Source of the DNA: Monomorium pharaonis | Lineage: Eukaryota > Arthropoda > Insecta > Hymenoptera > Formicidae | Length of the DNA stretch: 64,000 nucleotides | Assembly (NCBI RefSeq): GCF_013373865.1 | Contig: NC_050469.1 | Location: forward strand, 10,264,740-10,328,739 | Direction of reading: 5' to 3' | In this document: positions 12,896 through 27,300 of the stretch, one piece after another | How positions within the stretch are numbered: position 1 is the stretch's first letter | Layout: each line of letters begins with the position of its first letter | The notes under the pieces: model-generated | Databases searched by the model: none | Told to the model about the DNA's origin: nothing | What the model saw: only the letters and a program-made list of their open reading frames with translations | Made by a program: the position numbers and the translations under genes

Positions 12896-14762
12896 CATAC
12901 ACATCGGAAGACGACGACGAGAGGAGCAAACGGTAAGAATGCACAGCTCTTCTCTCTTCCGTCGTCGCAGACGATGCGCGATGTGTGCGAGGTCAGTGAC
13001 CATGGCGCGGCACTCTCGTTGTCGCTCGCACTTCTTGCGACCGACGGAGAAGTGCAGTGGAGGAGGAAGAAGAGCAAGCGGACGGTAATGCGAGGGGACA
13101 GCGCAGTTTTGCGCGGCGTAAAATACGGCGGCCGGTATTTAACGGTCGGATGAGACCGAATTTAGAGGCCGGAGGTGACAACTCGCGTCGCACTTCCCCG
13201 CCGAAGAGCAACGGACGGCTATTAATTGACGGGAGGGGGAGGGGGGGAGAGAAAGAGGAACAAACGAGAGAACAGGAGAGAGCGATATCTGAGAATTCGC
13301 GGCTGGTTGATATACGGCCTTGAGAGAGCCATCTCGGAGACGCGCGCTGTCGCTCCGGTTCGTGCGACCGTATTTACGAGACCGTTAATTTTCGGCCAAT
13401 GAGAAAGCGAATTATTCGGTGAATCTCTCACGATCTGCTCTCCTGATGAACGAACGAATATTTCTTGCGCAATCCGCGTATAACCGGTAAGACCCGGCAA
13501 TGGTGAGATTTATGTCGCATGACCAACAGAAAAAACTCAGTGACGGTTGTTCAATTTCCGTACAATTATTAATAATCTACGAATCTATATTGATATACTA
13601 TTCAGAAGAAGAAAAACAATTCCATTAATACAAAAATTTAATTTTTGAGGCCTAACCGAACACGCTTAGTCATTCCCTTCTCTCTTTCTGTTATGAGATT
13701 AATGAGATAAATGCAATTATCATTAACTTTTGTTCTCAGTAATTCACTTTGACAGACTCAACGCTCTCCCTCTTAAAAAAAAAAAAGATATAATTTTGTC
13801 AAGGCGGATGATCAAGATCATTACGTGTCCGTGAGAGAGAAAAAGAATTAAAAAGAGAGTCGCGGGTATTGTGCGAAAAGAATTACACGATAAGCGACGC
13901 GTTCTGACAAGTAGGCGACGATCGTCAAATCGCGCGAGATTCTTGTGTACTCGCGAGACTCGCCAAAGACCAAGCCACGGCTATCGCAACGATAACCCCC
14001 TCCCCCCCTCTCCTCTAGCAATTGCCAAAAGCGCAGGTCTTGGTTAAGATAAGGTGCAGGTCAATCGGGTTAACTGATTTGGGTCAGCCACCGATCGTTT
14101 TCGCGGGACGAAAAAGAGGGAAAGGGGGATGGCCCTTATCTCCCTCCAACCGCTACCGATGATTGTAATAATAAGATAACGATTGCAATGAGAATGTAAA
14201 TAAGTCATTAATCCCTTGCCATCTGGCCCAGAGAAGGATCGACGCTCGCGAATCTCCGCTCTCGCGTCTCTATCGTGCCGTTACGTAACGGCGGGAGATT
14301 CGACGAAAATTATTTCTCGCCAGGCCGCGCGATAAGAACGAGAGCTTTCCGTCTTTCCGCGAGGCATGTCACGTGTCGCGCACCTTCAACAACGTGCGAT
14401 AAACGTGCGCGCCATCGAGGAGCCTTTCGAGGAAAGAGAGATATGCGTATGTAAGTAATTAAAATATAATTAGATTTTCGCGAAGAGCGGAAGTGGACCA
14501 TTCGTCTCGTATTGGATAATTTTTACAGGAAAACGCTAACCAAGGAAATGTGCCGTGCTCGTTGCAACATTTGTTTCTCCGCGATACGACTGTGAATCTG
14601 AAGTATTATATTTTATCAGTTTTAAATTAAGAGCGAATAACGAACGCAATAACGATAATTGAGTCACGCTTTAGCAAAAAGAAATACTGAAGTGATTCGG
14701 TAGTGCAATCATCGAGTCTGCATATTTACAACATTCATTCTGCGATTACGTAGAAAACGCAA

Positions 14763-14826
<64 letters not shown>

Positions 14827-15092
14827 CATGCATTAATGCCCCAATCGCCTTCCAAGAACTGTCGTAATTTCTTTCAAATGGAAAAATGACACACGGAAAT
14901 GTGTTTCCGAGAATTGAAGTTGCGCCACCGAAGGGTTGCGACGCGATCGGAGAGATGCGATCATCCGAGGGATGCATTCATTTGACTGGGGATAACATGA
15001 TGGGCTCGCGCAAGGTCGCGCGATTCCCGTCGCAATAATGCCGTCGACGGCTGTCCAACACGTCGGTTTATGCATACCGAGAGAGGCGAGAC

Positions 15093-15124
<32 letters not shown>

Positions 15125-18100
15125 CGCACGTTCACGTGTACCTACGAATATGGGTCGAGAGCTTAATACGGTAACTCCGAATATAAAAAGGCTGCGGCAT
15201 CGAGAGCCGTGGCGAGAGAGTCTCGGCTTTGTTACACACAAGTATGATGTAACGCATCACTGGTGCCGGCGAGTATGCTAAACTCGATCGCGCGGATGTA
15301 ATACGTAAATCTAGCGACAACAAAAATACGCTCGTGCATGCAATTTGCATGTAGAATAAATAGAAAGGTACGCTGTGGGTTTGTCTAGGGATGATTACAT
15401 TCGGTAACATGTTTCTCTCCCGCGTAAAGACGATAAAGAGAAGGGACCCGTGATATCGAAAGAATCATATATCGAAAGAAATAAATCGTGAAACAAATCG
15501 ATTCGGTCTAGCTATCCGCGATACAAGATTCAGAAGTCAACCTTTCCGAATCTTTAGGCACAAATATTATATAAATAAATGAATTATAGGTATCGTGCGA
15601 TAACACTCGGAGCGCACAAATTTCGTTAAAAACTTTTTATTATCCGAAGGTTAGCCGATAGCGATAACTTTTTTTTTTTTTGCGTAACAACTTGCTCGCG
15701 GTTAGGGACAGAAGGGGAATCATTTATTCATCATATTAGGGTGAACGACGACTGGGAACCCGTACGCGTCAATACGCGAACGCGCACACACGCGCACTCG
15801 CGCGCGTGTACATGCGTGCGTGCGTGCGTGCGCGCGCGCGACGTATCCACTGTGTCAAGTAGATAATAGAAATCGAACACGAAGGAAAGGAAGGTGCGCA
15901 TCGTGCACGACAGGAAGAGTTTCGCGTGCGGAGCCACCGTTGCCGCCGCCACCGCCGTCGCCACGCCCGTTCACTTTCTCCGATAGTACTAGAAACAGCT
16001 CACAGTCCGTTCGTCCCCTCCTACCCTCCTCGTCGTCAGGTTCATGCCGTCGTCGTCCGTCCCGTCCCGTCTCGTCTCGTCTCGTCCCTCCTTCCCTCCG
16101 CGTCCCACTCGCGGGCGCATATGCCCGCGGATCTAGGCTAGCTCAGTGGGTCTAGGTCTAGGCTGGTCGCGACGTCGCGCGCGCGTGCAGTATGCACCGG
16201 CAGCCGATGCAGCCGCGTGCGCGCGTCTCGGGAGCGACGCGTCGCGAAGTGCGTGCGTGCGTGCGTGCGCGCGCGCGCGCGCGTATGCGTCGAGTCGTCG
16301 CGTTATATTTAGACGATGCGAAAGCAAACGCGAATTCGCATTCGGGCGGACCCCCTCGGTTCTTTCTCTTTTTCTCTCTTTCTTGTTGCCACGATAACGA
16401 CGACGAGGTAAAGATAGACAGAGATTAGGAAGAGAATCGCTCGCTCCCCGCGGCGGAAATGAATCATTTGAAATTGTCAGCTTTCGTCTCCGCGCGTGCA
16501 ATTCGTGAGATCGAGGAGAAATATCATCGAGGAAGTTATTCCAATCGTGTTCTGCAAGTATATCGCTCGTCTTCGATTTCGGAAATGGTACGAATTTATT
16601 TTTTGTGGCATTATTGTTCTATTTAATGCGTAACTTCGGAAGTTTGACCGTGTGAAAAGGAGATGAACGCGCAATCAGATTAACAATCGAAGTTTAACAG
16701 AAAGTATATAGATTGAGAAATAGCTTTCAGAAATTCTTTTATTTTTGCTACAAATTAGCTTCGAAGATTGTTCGCTTTTTGAATATTTTTTATAATATTA
16801 TGATCGTGGACTGATCTCAACTTTGAAGTTTGGCAGACATGAGCCCGAATACGAACGGATATGTGGGACAGTAGTGTATAATTTACGAAACAGGAAGTGC
16901 GAGACAGGCACGTTGTAGATAATGAGTATCGACAGAAGAGCGAGAGAGAAAAGAGAAGAAAAGAGGGAACATCAGTGCAGGATATACATGGTGTGCACAA
17001 TATATTTAGTTTTACTTGTTTCTCTACAGAAAAATAAATTGTCAATTATGTCGATATATCAATTTTATTAATTTTCGCAATAAATGTCTTATAAATTAAA
17101 TCGTAAATTAATACCGTATGATAAGTCTGATTTACAATAAGTTAAAAAATCAAGGTTGTGTAAACTTTGCAGCTCTTATACTTTTTATTTTAATACTTTT
17201 AATGTTTTTTATATTGATAGTTTTTTGGATATTGGAATAGTCGAGATGTTTGTTTTTAAGAAAAAAATTACAAGTAGAAGATTAATGAAAAAATAGAATG
17301 GATATTTGTGAAACAAAAATATTGCACGATATTATATAGAAATATTATAAAATAGGCTCAAAGACCATTATAACTCTTTATTATTCAATAATTATTTATT
17401 ATCCGTATTCGATTATATAAAGATAAATATTAGCAAACATGCGAAGCAAAAAGTGCTTCCATCATTCTGAAGCTGACTGTACGCGAACGAAAGTGAACGA
17501 GCAGATAGGAAGAAACCTACGCACGCTCTCTTCCTCTTTCCGTAATCTTCCTATCCTCATACAGGGAACAAGCAGAAAATGAACATCTTAGCGGAAAGGG
17601 GAGACCTTTAACTCTAGCGAACGGGAGCGAGTTGAAGCAATGAAGAATATTTCCGCGAGCGTACGAGGAAAACGTTGCATCGAGAAGGAAGATGAATTTG
17701 ACAAGTTTATTTCTCTCTTTTTCTTTCTTTCCTTTCGTTTCCGAAATTTATAAATCCATATTTTTCGAATAAGTAGAGATTACAGATTTGTCGTGTCATC
17801 TTCTATAACTTCGTGACATTAATTTTTTTTAATACGAATTTTAAAACAATTTAGAAAAATTGTTGCGAATACAAGTACAAATACAGAAAATAATGAGATT
17901 TTAGTGGGACCGCAGGAAAGAAAATGAAAGAGAAAGGAAGAGAAGATGGAAGGGAAGGCAGGGAGAAGAGACCAGAGATAATTGGGAGCGCGGGCTATAT
18001 ATCTAGTAGTGTCCTCCACACAAAGCGAGGAGTCACAAGACAAGAGTTAGTTAGACTTTCGTCATAAACGGAACAGAGCGAAGGGCAGAACGACGGACGG

Positions 18101-21100
18101 ACGGACGCGCTTTATCGAGCACGAACGAGAGAAAGAGAGAGAGAGAGAATGGTAAGAGGAGGAAAGACAGAGAGGACTAGTCTAGGGCAAATGAAGGCTA
18201 GAGAGCGCGGAAAGTCCGAGGCGCACGCGATATACAAGCAAAGCGCGAAAACGTAGGAAGAGAGAAACGGGGAGGGAAGACAAAGCGAGCGCGCGAGAGT
18301 GGAAGCTCAAGGGAGACGTGGCCACGTCTTTTTCGACGAGTGCGACGAGAACGGAAAACGTCGGACGTGTCCGTTCGCGCGCGTTTAGTGGGAAGGGGTC
18401 GGGAGGGGGTAGTAGAGTTGTTGGGCAGGGTGTAGGGAACGATCACACCACCCCGTAGGAGCCGACGGAAGAGCGGAGAAGGGAAGGACACGACGATGCG
18501 CGATGTCGGAAAGCGACGGGGAGGAAGGAGAAGGGGATCGACGAAGAGGCGAACGAAGAGAGGCAGGAGGAGGTGGTGGTGGTGGTGGTGGCGATGATGG
18601 TGCAGGAGGAAGAGGAGGAGAAGGAAAAGAAGGAGGAAAGGGTACCGCGCCGCCGGGATGGAGGGGAAGAGAAAGAGAGGGGGGTCAGACGGGGTGAATT
18701 GCCGGCGACAAGGTCACCGTCTATACCTCGCTGGAACCGCCGATACGTGCCTTCGGCATTATACGCGCACGGTACTCTAGCTGCGTCGTTTCTCTATCTT
18801 TCTCTCCCCCCTCCCCTCCTTTGGCTGTCCTCCCCCTTTCCGCGCTCACTTCCCCGTGCAGCGAGTTACGTGTATGCACGTGCATACAGCCACGGATGCG
18901 CGCGTGTACACACGCGCACATGTGCGAGGCCCATACGTGAGCTAGCATAATAGGAATAAAGAAAGTGACGCTCATCACGTAGGCGAGTCGGGCACGTCGG
19001 TCAGAATTTCGAGACTGGAGAATGGACAAGTACAAATGAAAGAGGAAGCGGCTTCTAACTGATCTAATTATTTTCGTAGGATCACTTGAAAACACGTCAC
19101 GTTCGATCATGACGATGATGACTCGTTTTGTTCTGCGGTATATGTAAAAATTATTAAATTTCAGAGATTATCTATGTAATTGTCACCAGAGCGTACGATT
19201 TGAAAATATTGAAATCTTTACGGAACATTTATGTGCATTCAGAAGAACGCATTAATCTTTTCATTTTATACTCGAATGCAATCATACACGTTAGTCTTTA
19301 AGTAAAGTTAGTTGTTCTATGTGGAAGACGGCGAGTGCAACGCTACGCCCGTCTCTGTCGACGCTGTTCTGTCTAGAATTTAGCATTTGACGTTTAAATT
19401 TTGTTTACTTAGCGTCAGTTTCGGAGAACGTTGTCGGTGCGTCGGCCGCCGCACGTAGAGAAACCGCCGGTCGAAATTGAAAGTCGAAAGCGCGCGAGGA
19501 AATTTATTTCGGGCGCGCGCGCTTCCTTCTCCGCCACCGAAAGCCGCGTTTAAATGTCCGAAGGAATCTATTTTCAGATTGCGGCAGGAAACGCACGCGA
19601 GATATACGGACACGGAGATGTCAGCGTGCGTATCAAAACGTGGCGATTATATACTCGCTTGAATTTTCTTATCGGGACGCGCTGCGATAAAAAGAAATCG
19701 AGAATGCTCGGCAGCACAACCGGCGCGAGCACAAATCGACGATTTGAAAGTTTCATTGGAAAAAAACTGCAAATATCGTCGTTTACATCGATTGCACGAC
19801 AATTAACTTTCCTCGGTAAATTATTTATTTTAATGGCCGTAGACGTGTGATGGTCCATAAATCGATGCAATAAAGAGGCACGTTTACATAAAATGTAAAC
19901 GTGTTTACGTAATCAACGGAGCGATTACAACAGTGTGGTAAATGTGATGCGGCCGTAGCTCTCAATATGATAACGTCGGTAGTTATTATTAGAATAAATA
20001 ATCGTAAATCTCTTTGTAACAATTTTGTCGCCTCTAATAATCACATCGTTAGATGATTGGTATGGCATTTATGTTTCGCGCGCGAGCGCGCGCGCGCGTG
20101 TGTGTGTGTGTGTGTGTGTGTAATTATTTCTAATCGATTTTACGTCGAGGGAAGAGCTAATGGATTTGCAGGTTTTCAGAACCGAACAAATTCTAAATGT
20201 ATCCGTCACCGAAAGAAATATTTAAACATGTACAAGGAAAACCACAAAAGCGCATTGATCTTGCTATTAAGTCTAATACAATATAAAGCAGAATAAAATT
20301 TCAGGATAGCTCATCTTTCGGAACTCCCCGCAACATTTGAGATAGCATGGCCTCGTCTGGTCCTTGCACTCAGATCTTCGGATTATCGTCATCATCGTTC
20401 ACGTCGATGACGTCGATAAATTTCGAAAATATCCGCGGCAAACGCCGAGCCAAGTCACGGCACGCGATCCGACGTGCTCCAATAGCTGTCGGCAAATGGA
20501 GGGAAACCTTGAAGGAGGCATTTACTCGCGCGGCTTACGAACGCGTAGCGCTCTCCCACTTCCTCCCCCGGCACCATCCTTCAGCCGCCGATTATCTCTA
20601 TCGCCGTTGAACTGAATCTATCGAACGTTGCCGCGCGCATCTGCCCCGAGAATAATTCCGCGCGAAAACGTGACTCTCCTTATTTACGCGACGGCGACTC
20701 GGAGATTTCGCGCGCTCTATAATCGCCAATATCTTCGCCGAATGTAGCGTAATTTTTGAATAAGCAAACCGCACCCCCTGCTAAATACGTCCGAGGTATC
20801 GTTGTAAATTCGACGGCGCATTCAGCGTTCGTGCCGTATATGTAGATAATCGATTTACAGGCTTGAGTTACACGGTATCGTCTTCTTCGGTGCCTCGAGC
20901 GAGCAAATGTAACAGATAAACCTTACGGAAAGATTCGAGGTACGGTTTTCCCCCCCGGTGCTTATTCCTTTTTTTTTGTTTCCTCCCTTTTTGAAAGAAG
21001 GAAATAAGTGCGCCTCGTTACGCGGCGGATTGGTCGTAAACAAAAGCTCCTCCGTACGGAGGGCCGTGCTAAATGCGTCGCGCGAGCGGTTGAGAACCGT

Positions 21101-24100
21101 CTGGTGCAACAGCGCTATGCATTTTTGCCGGCGGCAGCGACGACGACGACGGCAGCAACGGCGGCGGCGGTGGCGGCGGCGCTATACGTGTGCGTGTACG
21201 CACACGCGCGCAACGGCGGACGCGGACGGCAAGTGCGCACACACGGAGGAGCGCGCTCTGATAATATGTACACTGCAAATACACAATACTACAATACACA
21301 CGTCGTCGTCGGTGCAGGGGCAGAGACCCAGGAAGGACGCGCTTCTCTCTGTCAGACCAGAGCCTGCCAGCGCCTATGCGCGCCTATCTGTAAAGTCGAG
21401 CGTGTCTTCTCTCCCCGTCCCTCCCTCCACCCTCCTCCCGTCTACAGGGTGATCCGAAAGACGGCTCGCGCGCGCGCGGAAGACGCCACGCACGCGAATT
21501 TTATCCTTTACGGTTCTTCGCACGTGCGAATCGACGAATTCCTTTCTCTTTTTTTTCTCCCCGTTGCGATTTTCACGGCGCAAATTCGATGTGCCGCCAT
21601 TCCGAAGTTCCAATCGGACTCCTCTCTTCATGGTTCGCGTGATTCGGAAAACGACGGGTATGGAAAAAAAAATGCGATTTTATTTTACATCTTTCGTGCA
21701 TACGTATTAATACGTGTTTCTCGGTAATTATTTCACAGATAAATATATGCGGTGTTCTAATTAAAATTTCTGCTACGTGAACTGGATGATCCGAAGAACG
21801 ATGCAGCGAACGATGCGACCTTGAATTAAGTCTCTTAATGGGGTTTTTGTAAATAATAGATTCTTCAGTAAACGGCAACGTTCTAATTAAAATGTTCCTC
21901 CTACAAGGTCATCTTTCACACATTTGCTCGCTTATATTAAATTCTTACTCTGGGTGTTTTCCAAGCAAGCGTAATGTTCTAATTAAAATTTTTTCCTTAT
22001 CTACAAGAGACTCGAGCAAACCGTGCAATCTAGAATTATTTGTAATAAAATCAGCATGCAATACTCCATTTTTTAACCGATCGCTTCTATAATAAAAAGT
22101 TTTTATCTTTTTCTTTTTCATTTGAATAGTAAAATTTAAATACCGTGAACGTGTCAATGCAATATTACGTATATTAATTATGTATTATATATATCGATAA
22201 TATATATTAATGCAATAGATATTCGCATAAATTTCACTTCGCGCAGTACAGGAATAATTTTTGCAAATGGCAACCGGGTCGTAATTTACACGAGGGGAAG
22301 GGGGTACAAATGCAAAGCGAATTCACGTCGAACTATTTAATTCCGTAACCTTCCTTGCGCGCGATATCGTAACGAATTCCACGCAAAGGTTTAACTTTCT
22401 CATGAATATTCAACGGACGCTAGCGGCGCTATTTAAAGGAACTTTGCACTTATTATTGGATCGCGTGATATCTACGCTGAATAATCGTAGCGTCGCGCGA
22501 AATTTCGCTAAAAGAGAATCTCCGAACGGAGACGCAAACTCGGCGAGTCGTAAACCGTAAACTTATGACGAGAAATTAAGAATCTGAATTTGAAATGGAA
22601 ATGACGAATGTAAAGAGAGATCACAATGGGGATTAGTGAGACGGGAAAAAGATTTCCGTACGCTTCCGAATGGCACGTTTGTGTTTTAACAAATAGTGCC
22701 GCTTACAAAACAAGCAACACAGTATAATAACAATTATAAAAATAAATTAGGGAAACGTCGAGAACGTAAAAAAAAAAAAAGAAGAAAACAATTCCATCGT
22801 AAACAAAGGATTATGAATGCGAGTAACAAAGAGTAGGGGAAATCTGTCTTACACAAAATGGATTATTGAATTCGTCGGGCTTAAGTGTAACATCGCGCGG
22901 TATCCGCCCGGTCAGGAAAAAAAAAGGAAAGCAGAAAACGAGAACTCGTATGCGCGCGAATCGAAGCCCGCCCGCCACGAAATCGACGTAGCGTTTATGG
23001 CGACCCGTTATTTTCTGCCTCGCGTGCAATTTGCAAAACGCGCCGTGGCCTACAATAAAAAATCCGATACCTCGCTCGTACTTCCGGAATCCGCAAACGC
23101 CATTAATCAGCAAGTCACGCGTCGTCGGCGTCGGTGAGAATGTCACGTGTTGTCGGTGTGAATGCACCGGCTTAACTTTCGATTTTCATGCTGAAAAAAG
23201 TCAGCCCTCATCAGCTCGACGATGAATCACATATTTTTGACATTATTTTTGTCGATGTTACAAGAAAAGAAGAGAAAAAAAATATATATATATATAATAA
23301 TTAATTTTATCATCATAGTCAAACTGTACGACAAGAGATACCGGAATGTTAAATTTCAATTACCGATTATTCCGATTTCCACCATCGAAATTCGCATCAA
23401 CCGCGAGAAGTTTCTCGTGGCGCGCTTTTCCTTCGGTGAATCGAATGAATAATCGCGGAAACCGGCGCGGCGCCCGGCATACCGACACAATTCCATTGTT
23501 CCGCAGCGTTTCGCCCGAACGACCGGCGTCATTTCGCGCGAGCATTTCCGAGAGGAAAGCCGGATTGTCGTCCTCGGGAGTAGGAAGTAGACCACCGCGC
23601 CCCTTCCTAGTCGACCTAGACCTCCACCTAGACCCAGAACGCCACGAGACGAGTCGGCGTTTCTCGCGAGCGCTTTTCCTCTCCTCGCGCGGTGAAACCT
23701 ACGCGCACCTGTTTCGGGAAACGGATTCGCCACTTTCACGTCCGAGCGAGCGGATGCGATTCAGTAGCGCGATGCATTCGAACCGAGGGGGAAAAAAAAA
23801 ACTGCGAGAAAACAGTTTACAAAATAATATCGTCAGAAAAACCAACTGTCGGAGAAAGATCATCAAAACAAATTGTTAAATACATTTTTTCTTTTTATAT
23901 AAAATTTTAATACAGAATAAGTAAATAAGTATAAAGTTCCCGTTCTCTCGAAATCGGTCACGAATTAAAATCGATTACGAGTTAAAATCGAACGAAAAAA
24001 GTCAACTGGGCGTTTTCTGTGTACCGGTAGCAACGCTTTCGACGAAGGAAGTCTCCTATCTCCAATCAGGAAGTGGACTTTATCGTACACACGAAGAGCG

Positions 24101-24306
24101 CAACATGCACGCCAGAGCAGGCCGCGCCTAGTCGACCTAGACCTAGACCCGCTCTAGCCTTAGATTCTACTCTGCATCACCCGTTTCGTTCCTTTATTTT
24201 TACTCGTCGCGGCCTCGCGAGCGCGTGTTACGTAACACTGTGGCGCTTAACCCTTCCACAGCGCCGTTAACGCGTTCTCTCGTACAGCTTCAGGAAACTC
24301 CTCTCT

Positions 24307-24362
<56 letters not shown>

Positions 24363-27300
24363 TCTTCCTAATAGTTTATCTTAACTTTGAAAGAATGTTG
24401 TCGCATTTATTTCTCCGAGATAAAAAGAAGTCACGGACGTTTCAAACTCGAACCAAGATATCCTGGATCATCATCGTTAATAAATTCTGTATTAAAAAAC
24501 GTAGACAAAAAATATATAATTTTGCTACTTTTAAGTCTTACGTCTTATTCCGCGTTCATTTTTTTGCTTCGAGCCTACTCAAAAAAAAATTAATGAAAAA
24601 AAAACACATGATAAAACAGTGATAATTCCGATAAGAATCTTTGTTTCCTTGAAAAAATTTAATGCGTCAGACGAAGTCAACTGAAGTACGAAAGCGCTAA
24701 AGATAGAACGAGGAACGCTCTTAATAACAGAAGTATCGGTATACATATTGGCCAAGAGCACTTTGAACTCGAATCGCGTCTCGAGCTCACTTTCGTCGCT
24801 TAAAGATACTTGTTCCCAGATATCGAAGTCGCAAAAAGTAATCGATCTTATGCGTGGTGCGACGACGATGTGCTTTTCCTGGTATTATCTTATTATCGGC
24901 CATCGATCGCTTGTACCAAACAAGATTTCAATCGCGAAGGTAAACCGTGATAGAAAAATACTTGGCAAGCTAGTGCATCTTACGATGATTGATAATCGAC
25001 AGCTGTATAAATGATTCTTTCTCTTTTTCCTCACTTTTTCCTCTTTCTCTGTTTTATTTGCATTAAGGAATTGTAAAAGGAATATCTGAATATTTCTTTC
25101 GACGAGAGAACCGTAATGTGCATCTAATATTTTTGTAAAATTAAATTACTTCTCTTAGCAGTTAGCAGAGATAAACTTATGATATGATTGTGTATCAAAC
25201 TGGCTGGCGTCAGTGAACCTCCATGAGTGATATTAATATCTGATATAATAAGCTTTTCTAAACGTAAACATCGCAATACGGAAGATAATTTCGCGAAGAT
25301 TACGTAAATCATGTTATTAAATCACTGCCTGATAAGCATACGGGTAAATAGGAAGATCGATTTGTATTTAGTATATCAATATTATCGCGAATTTTTGATA
25401 ACTCTTTAGATATTAATATACATGGTCAGCAATTATTAAAAAGTACTAGCGTAATAAATTATGCGTATTTTATGTAGAAAGTCCATCAAACGCTGAGATT
25501 TATACTGGCCGATCAAAACAACTGTTAGCAAAATTAACGTTTCTTTTCCAGACAAATATTTTAATATTTCAACGAAGCAATTTCGAGAGATGAAGAGAGG
25601 AAAAGGAACGTTTCAAGCCTATCGTGTTCTGATAATTATCAAATTATTTAAATACAAGCACGTGCAAAATATCGACACATCTGTGTAAAGTATCCATATG
25701 TCCATATTTCTTCCCTTGTGATTTCTCGCGTGGCGGCGAAAAATCTGCACACGGAAATTTTTTTACGATCTCTTTGCCCGACCCCGGACTCTTTCGTAAG
25801 CGGCTGTTATTCGTCGGCGAATTCTATTTTTTCCGTCGATTTCCCGCGGCAAAAAGCCGCTTCCCCTTTTTTTCCTGTTCCCTCCAAACCCGTCTCCCTG
25901 CCCGTCCGCGTTCGAAATTACGACGCGATGCGTCTGGCGATCTTTTAAAAATATCTCAGGAGTGCTTGATCTAGGGCAACCAGGACATTCCTGAACCCCG
26001 ATGGCGCGGTTCCTAAATACACTCATTTTTGTGCATTCTCTTCTCTCGCGCGAATCCGACCGCAAAAAAAATCGCGTTTACAATCGAGTCGAGTTTCTTT
26101 TATTTTACTTATTATTTTTTTCCTAAGATAGCATGGAGTACTTTACACACCATTGTATTTTTTTTTTGTAATAACAGCGAGCATGAACAATTACGATACC
26201 GGATATACGAGTTTTTTAAATCGGAATATAGTAATCACGTGTATCTGAATCTCATTTATCATTGTTCCCGAGAAAGATCAAAATATTTCGAAGGCATCTG
26301 CTTCTCGGTAACCAAAGTGGTAATGTATTCACAGGCTACTTTGACGTCAAACGTTAAATTCCAGAATGTAATGATATTCGCATGAAAATCAGGTTTACCC
26401 TTGACACAATACACGTATGAGCGAATGATGCGAATTAAAAAAAGAAAGATAAAAAGGGAGGCATCGCGCGTAATCTCAAATGTGATATTCGTTATATAAT
26501 TTGTTTTTTTAGTGTCGTATTTTTCTAATTGGAGTAAAAACTTTATGTTCAAACGTTCTTTATTTGTGCGTTAGCAGTTATAATAAATGTAATTCATTCA
26601 TTAAAAATATATATAAAAATGTACAAGTGTATCTCGCAGCGGGCGACTTGGGCAAATTTCGAATTTATGCACATCTTTCGCAACAAGATGTGAATGGGCA
26701 CGAGGAAGTCGGGCAAATTAGCGCGGAAAATAACATCGCCTTTGAATCGAACGTTCTATCGCTATTCGGAACCTTGTAACACTTTCGCCTTGACGCACCG
26801 TCAGCGCGTCAAAATTTGTGCCACGCCGGTTTGCCAACGCATCTCGCGCGCGGCCGCACGTCACTTTCGTTCCCGGCGTGCCTAAAGGGTCTTTCACACG
26901 TTCCCGAAGCGCTGATGGACTGCGAATCGCGGCTCGATGATGATCCGGCCGAAAATAGCGGCGCGCTATTCTATTCTTTCCCCCGGGTCGCTATTCCGGT
27001 AGCGTACACGGCGCCCGCCGTAAGAGCGCGGTCTATAACGCGGTCGACCGCGGATAGGCAAACAGTTCGGCTCGATAAACACACCCCTGATTATTTTCTA
27101 CTTCGCAAACGACGCCGTATCCTCCTCTTCCTCGTCTTCCTAACGATCGGCCAGCCGAACGATCCGAACGTTAACAAGCGCGCCGTCGATTTAATGGATC
27201 AGTACCCTCGCATAATCCGCGTGAGTAATTGTAAGAAAGCGTCACTGTTTTCTCTCCTTTGACAAACGCAAACGACCTCTTCAAACTGGTCGAAAGGAAT

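Larger units (their letters stand above)
10161..20300. other. Intron 4, middle: microsatellites, perfect IR1 and CpG-rich blocks
   Basis: Holds an ETS core (11912), a long GA tract (12843), the perfect GGTCA inverted repeat (12990), a GT microsatellite (14765), CpG/GTGC alternating purine-pyrimidine tracts (15813, 16250, 20076), a CTAG-rich motif (16148) and a purine-rich G-run block (18490-18700). Stretch 16990-17450 is AT-rich and shows nothing I recognise. Confidence 0.6.

Noticed and set aside
15813..16284. CG/TGCG repeats as a CRISPR-like or structured array
   Set aside because: Simple alternating microsatellites without spacers, in eukaryotic DNA.
21008..21727. Plus-strand 239-codon frame
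   Set aside because: Longest plus-strand frame, but its middle is a GGC/GAC triplet repeat and the rest matches nothing known. The opposite strand and other frames are also open.
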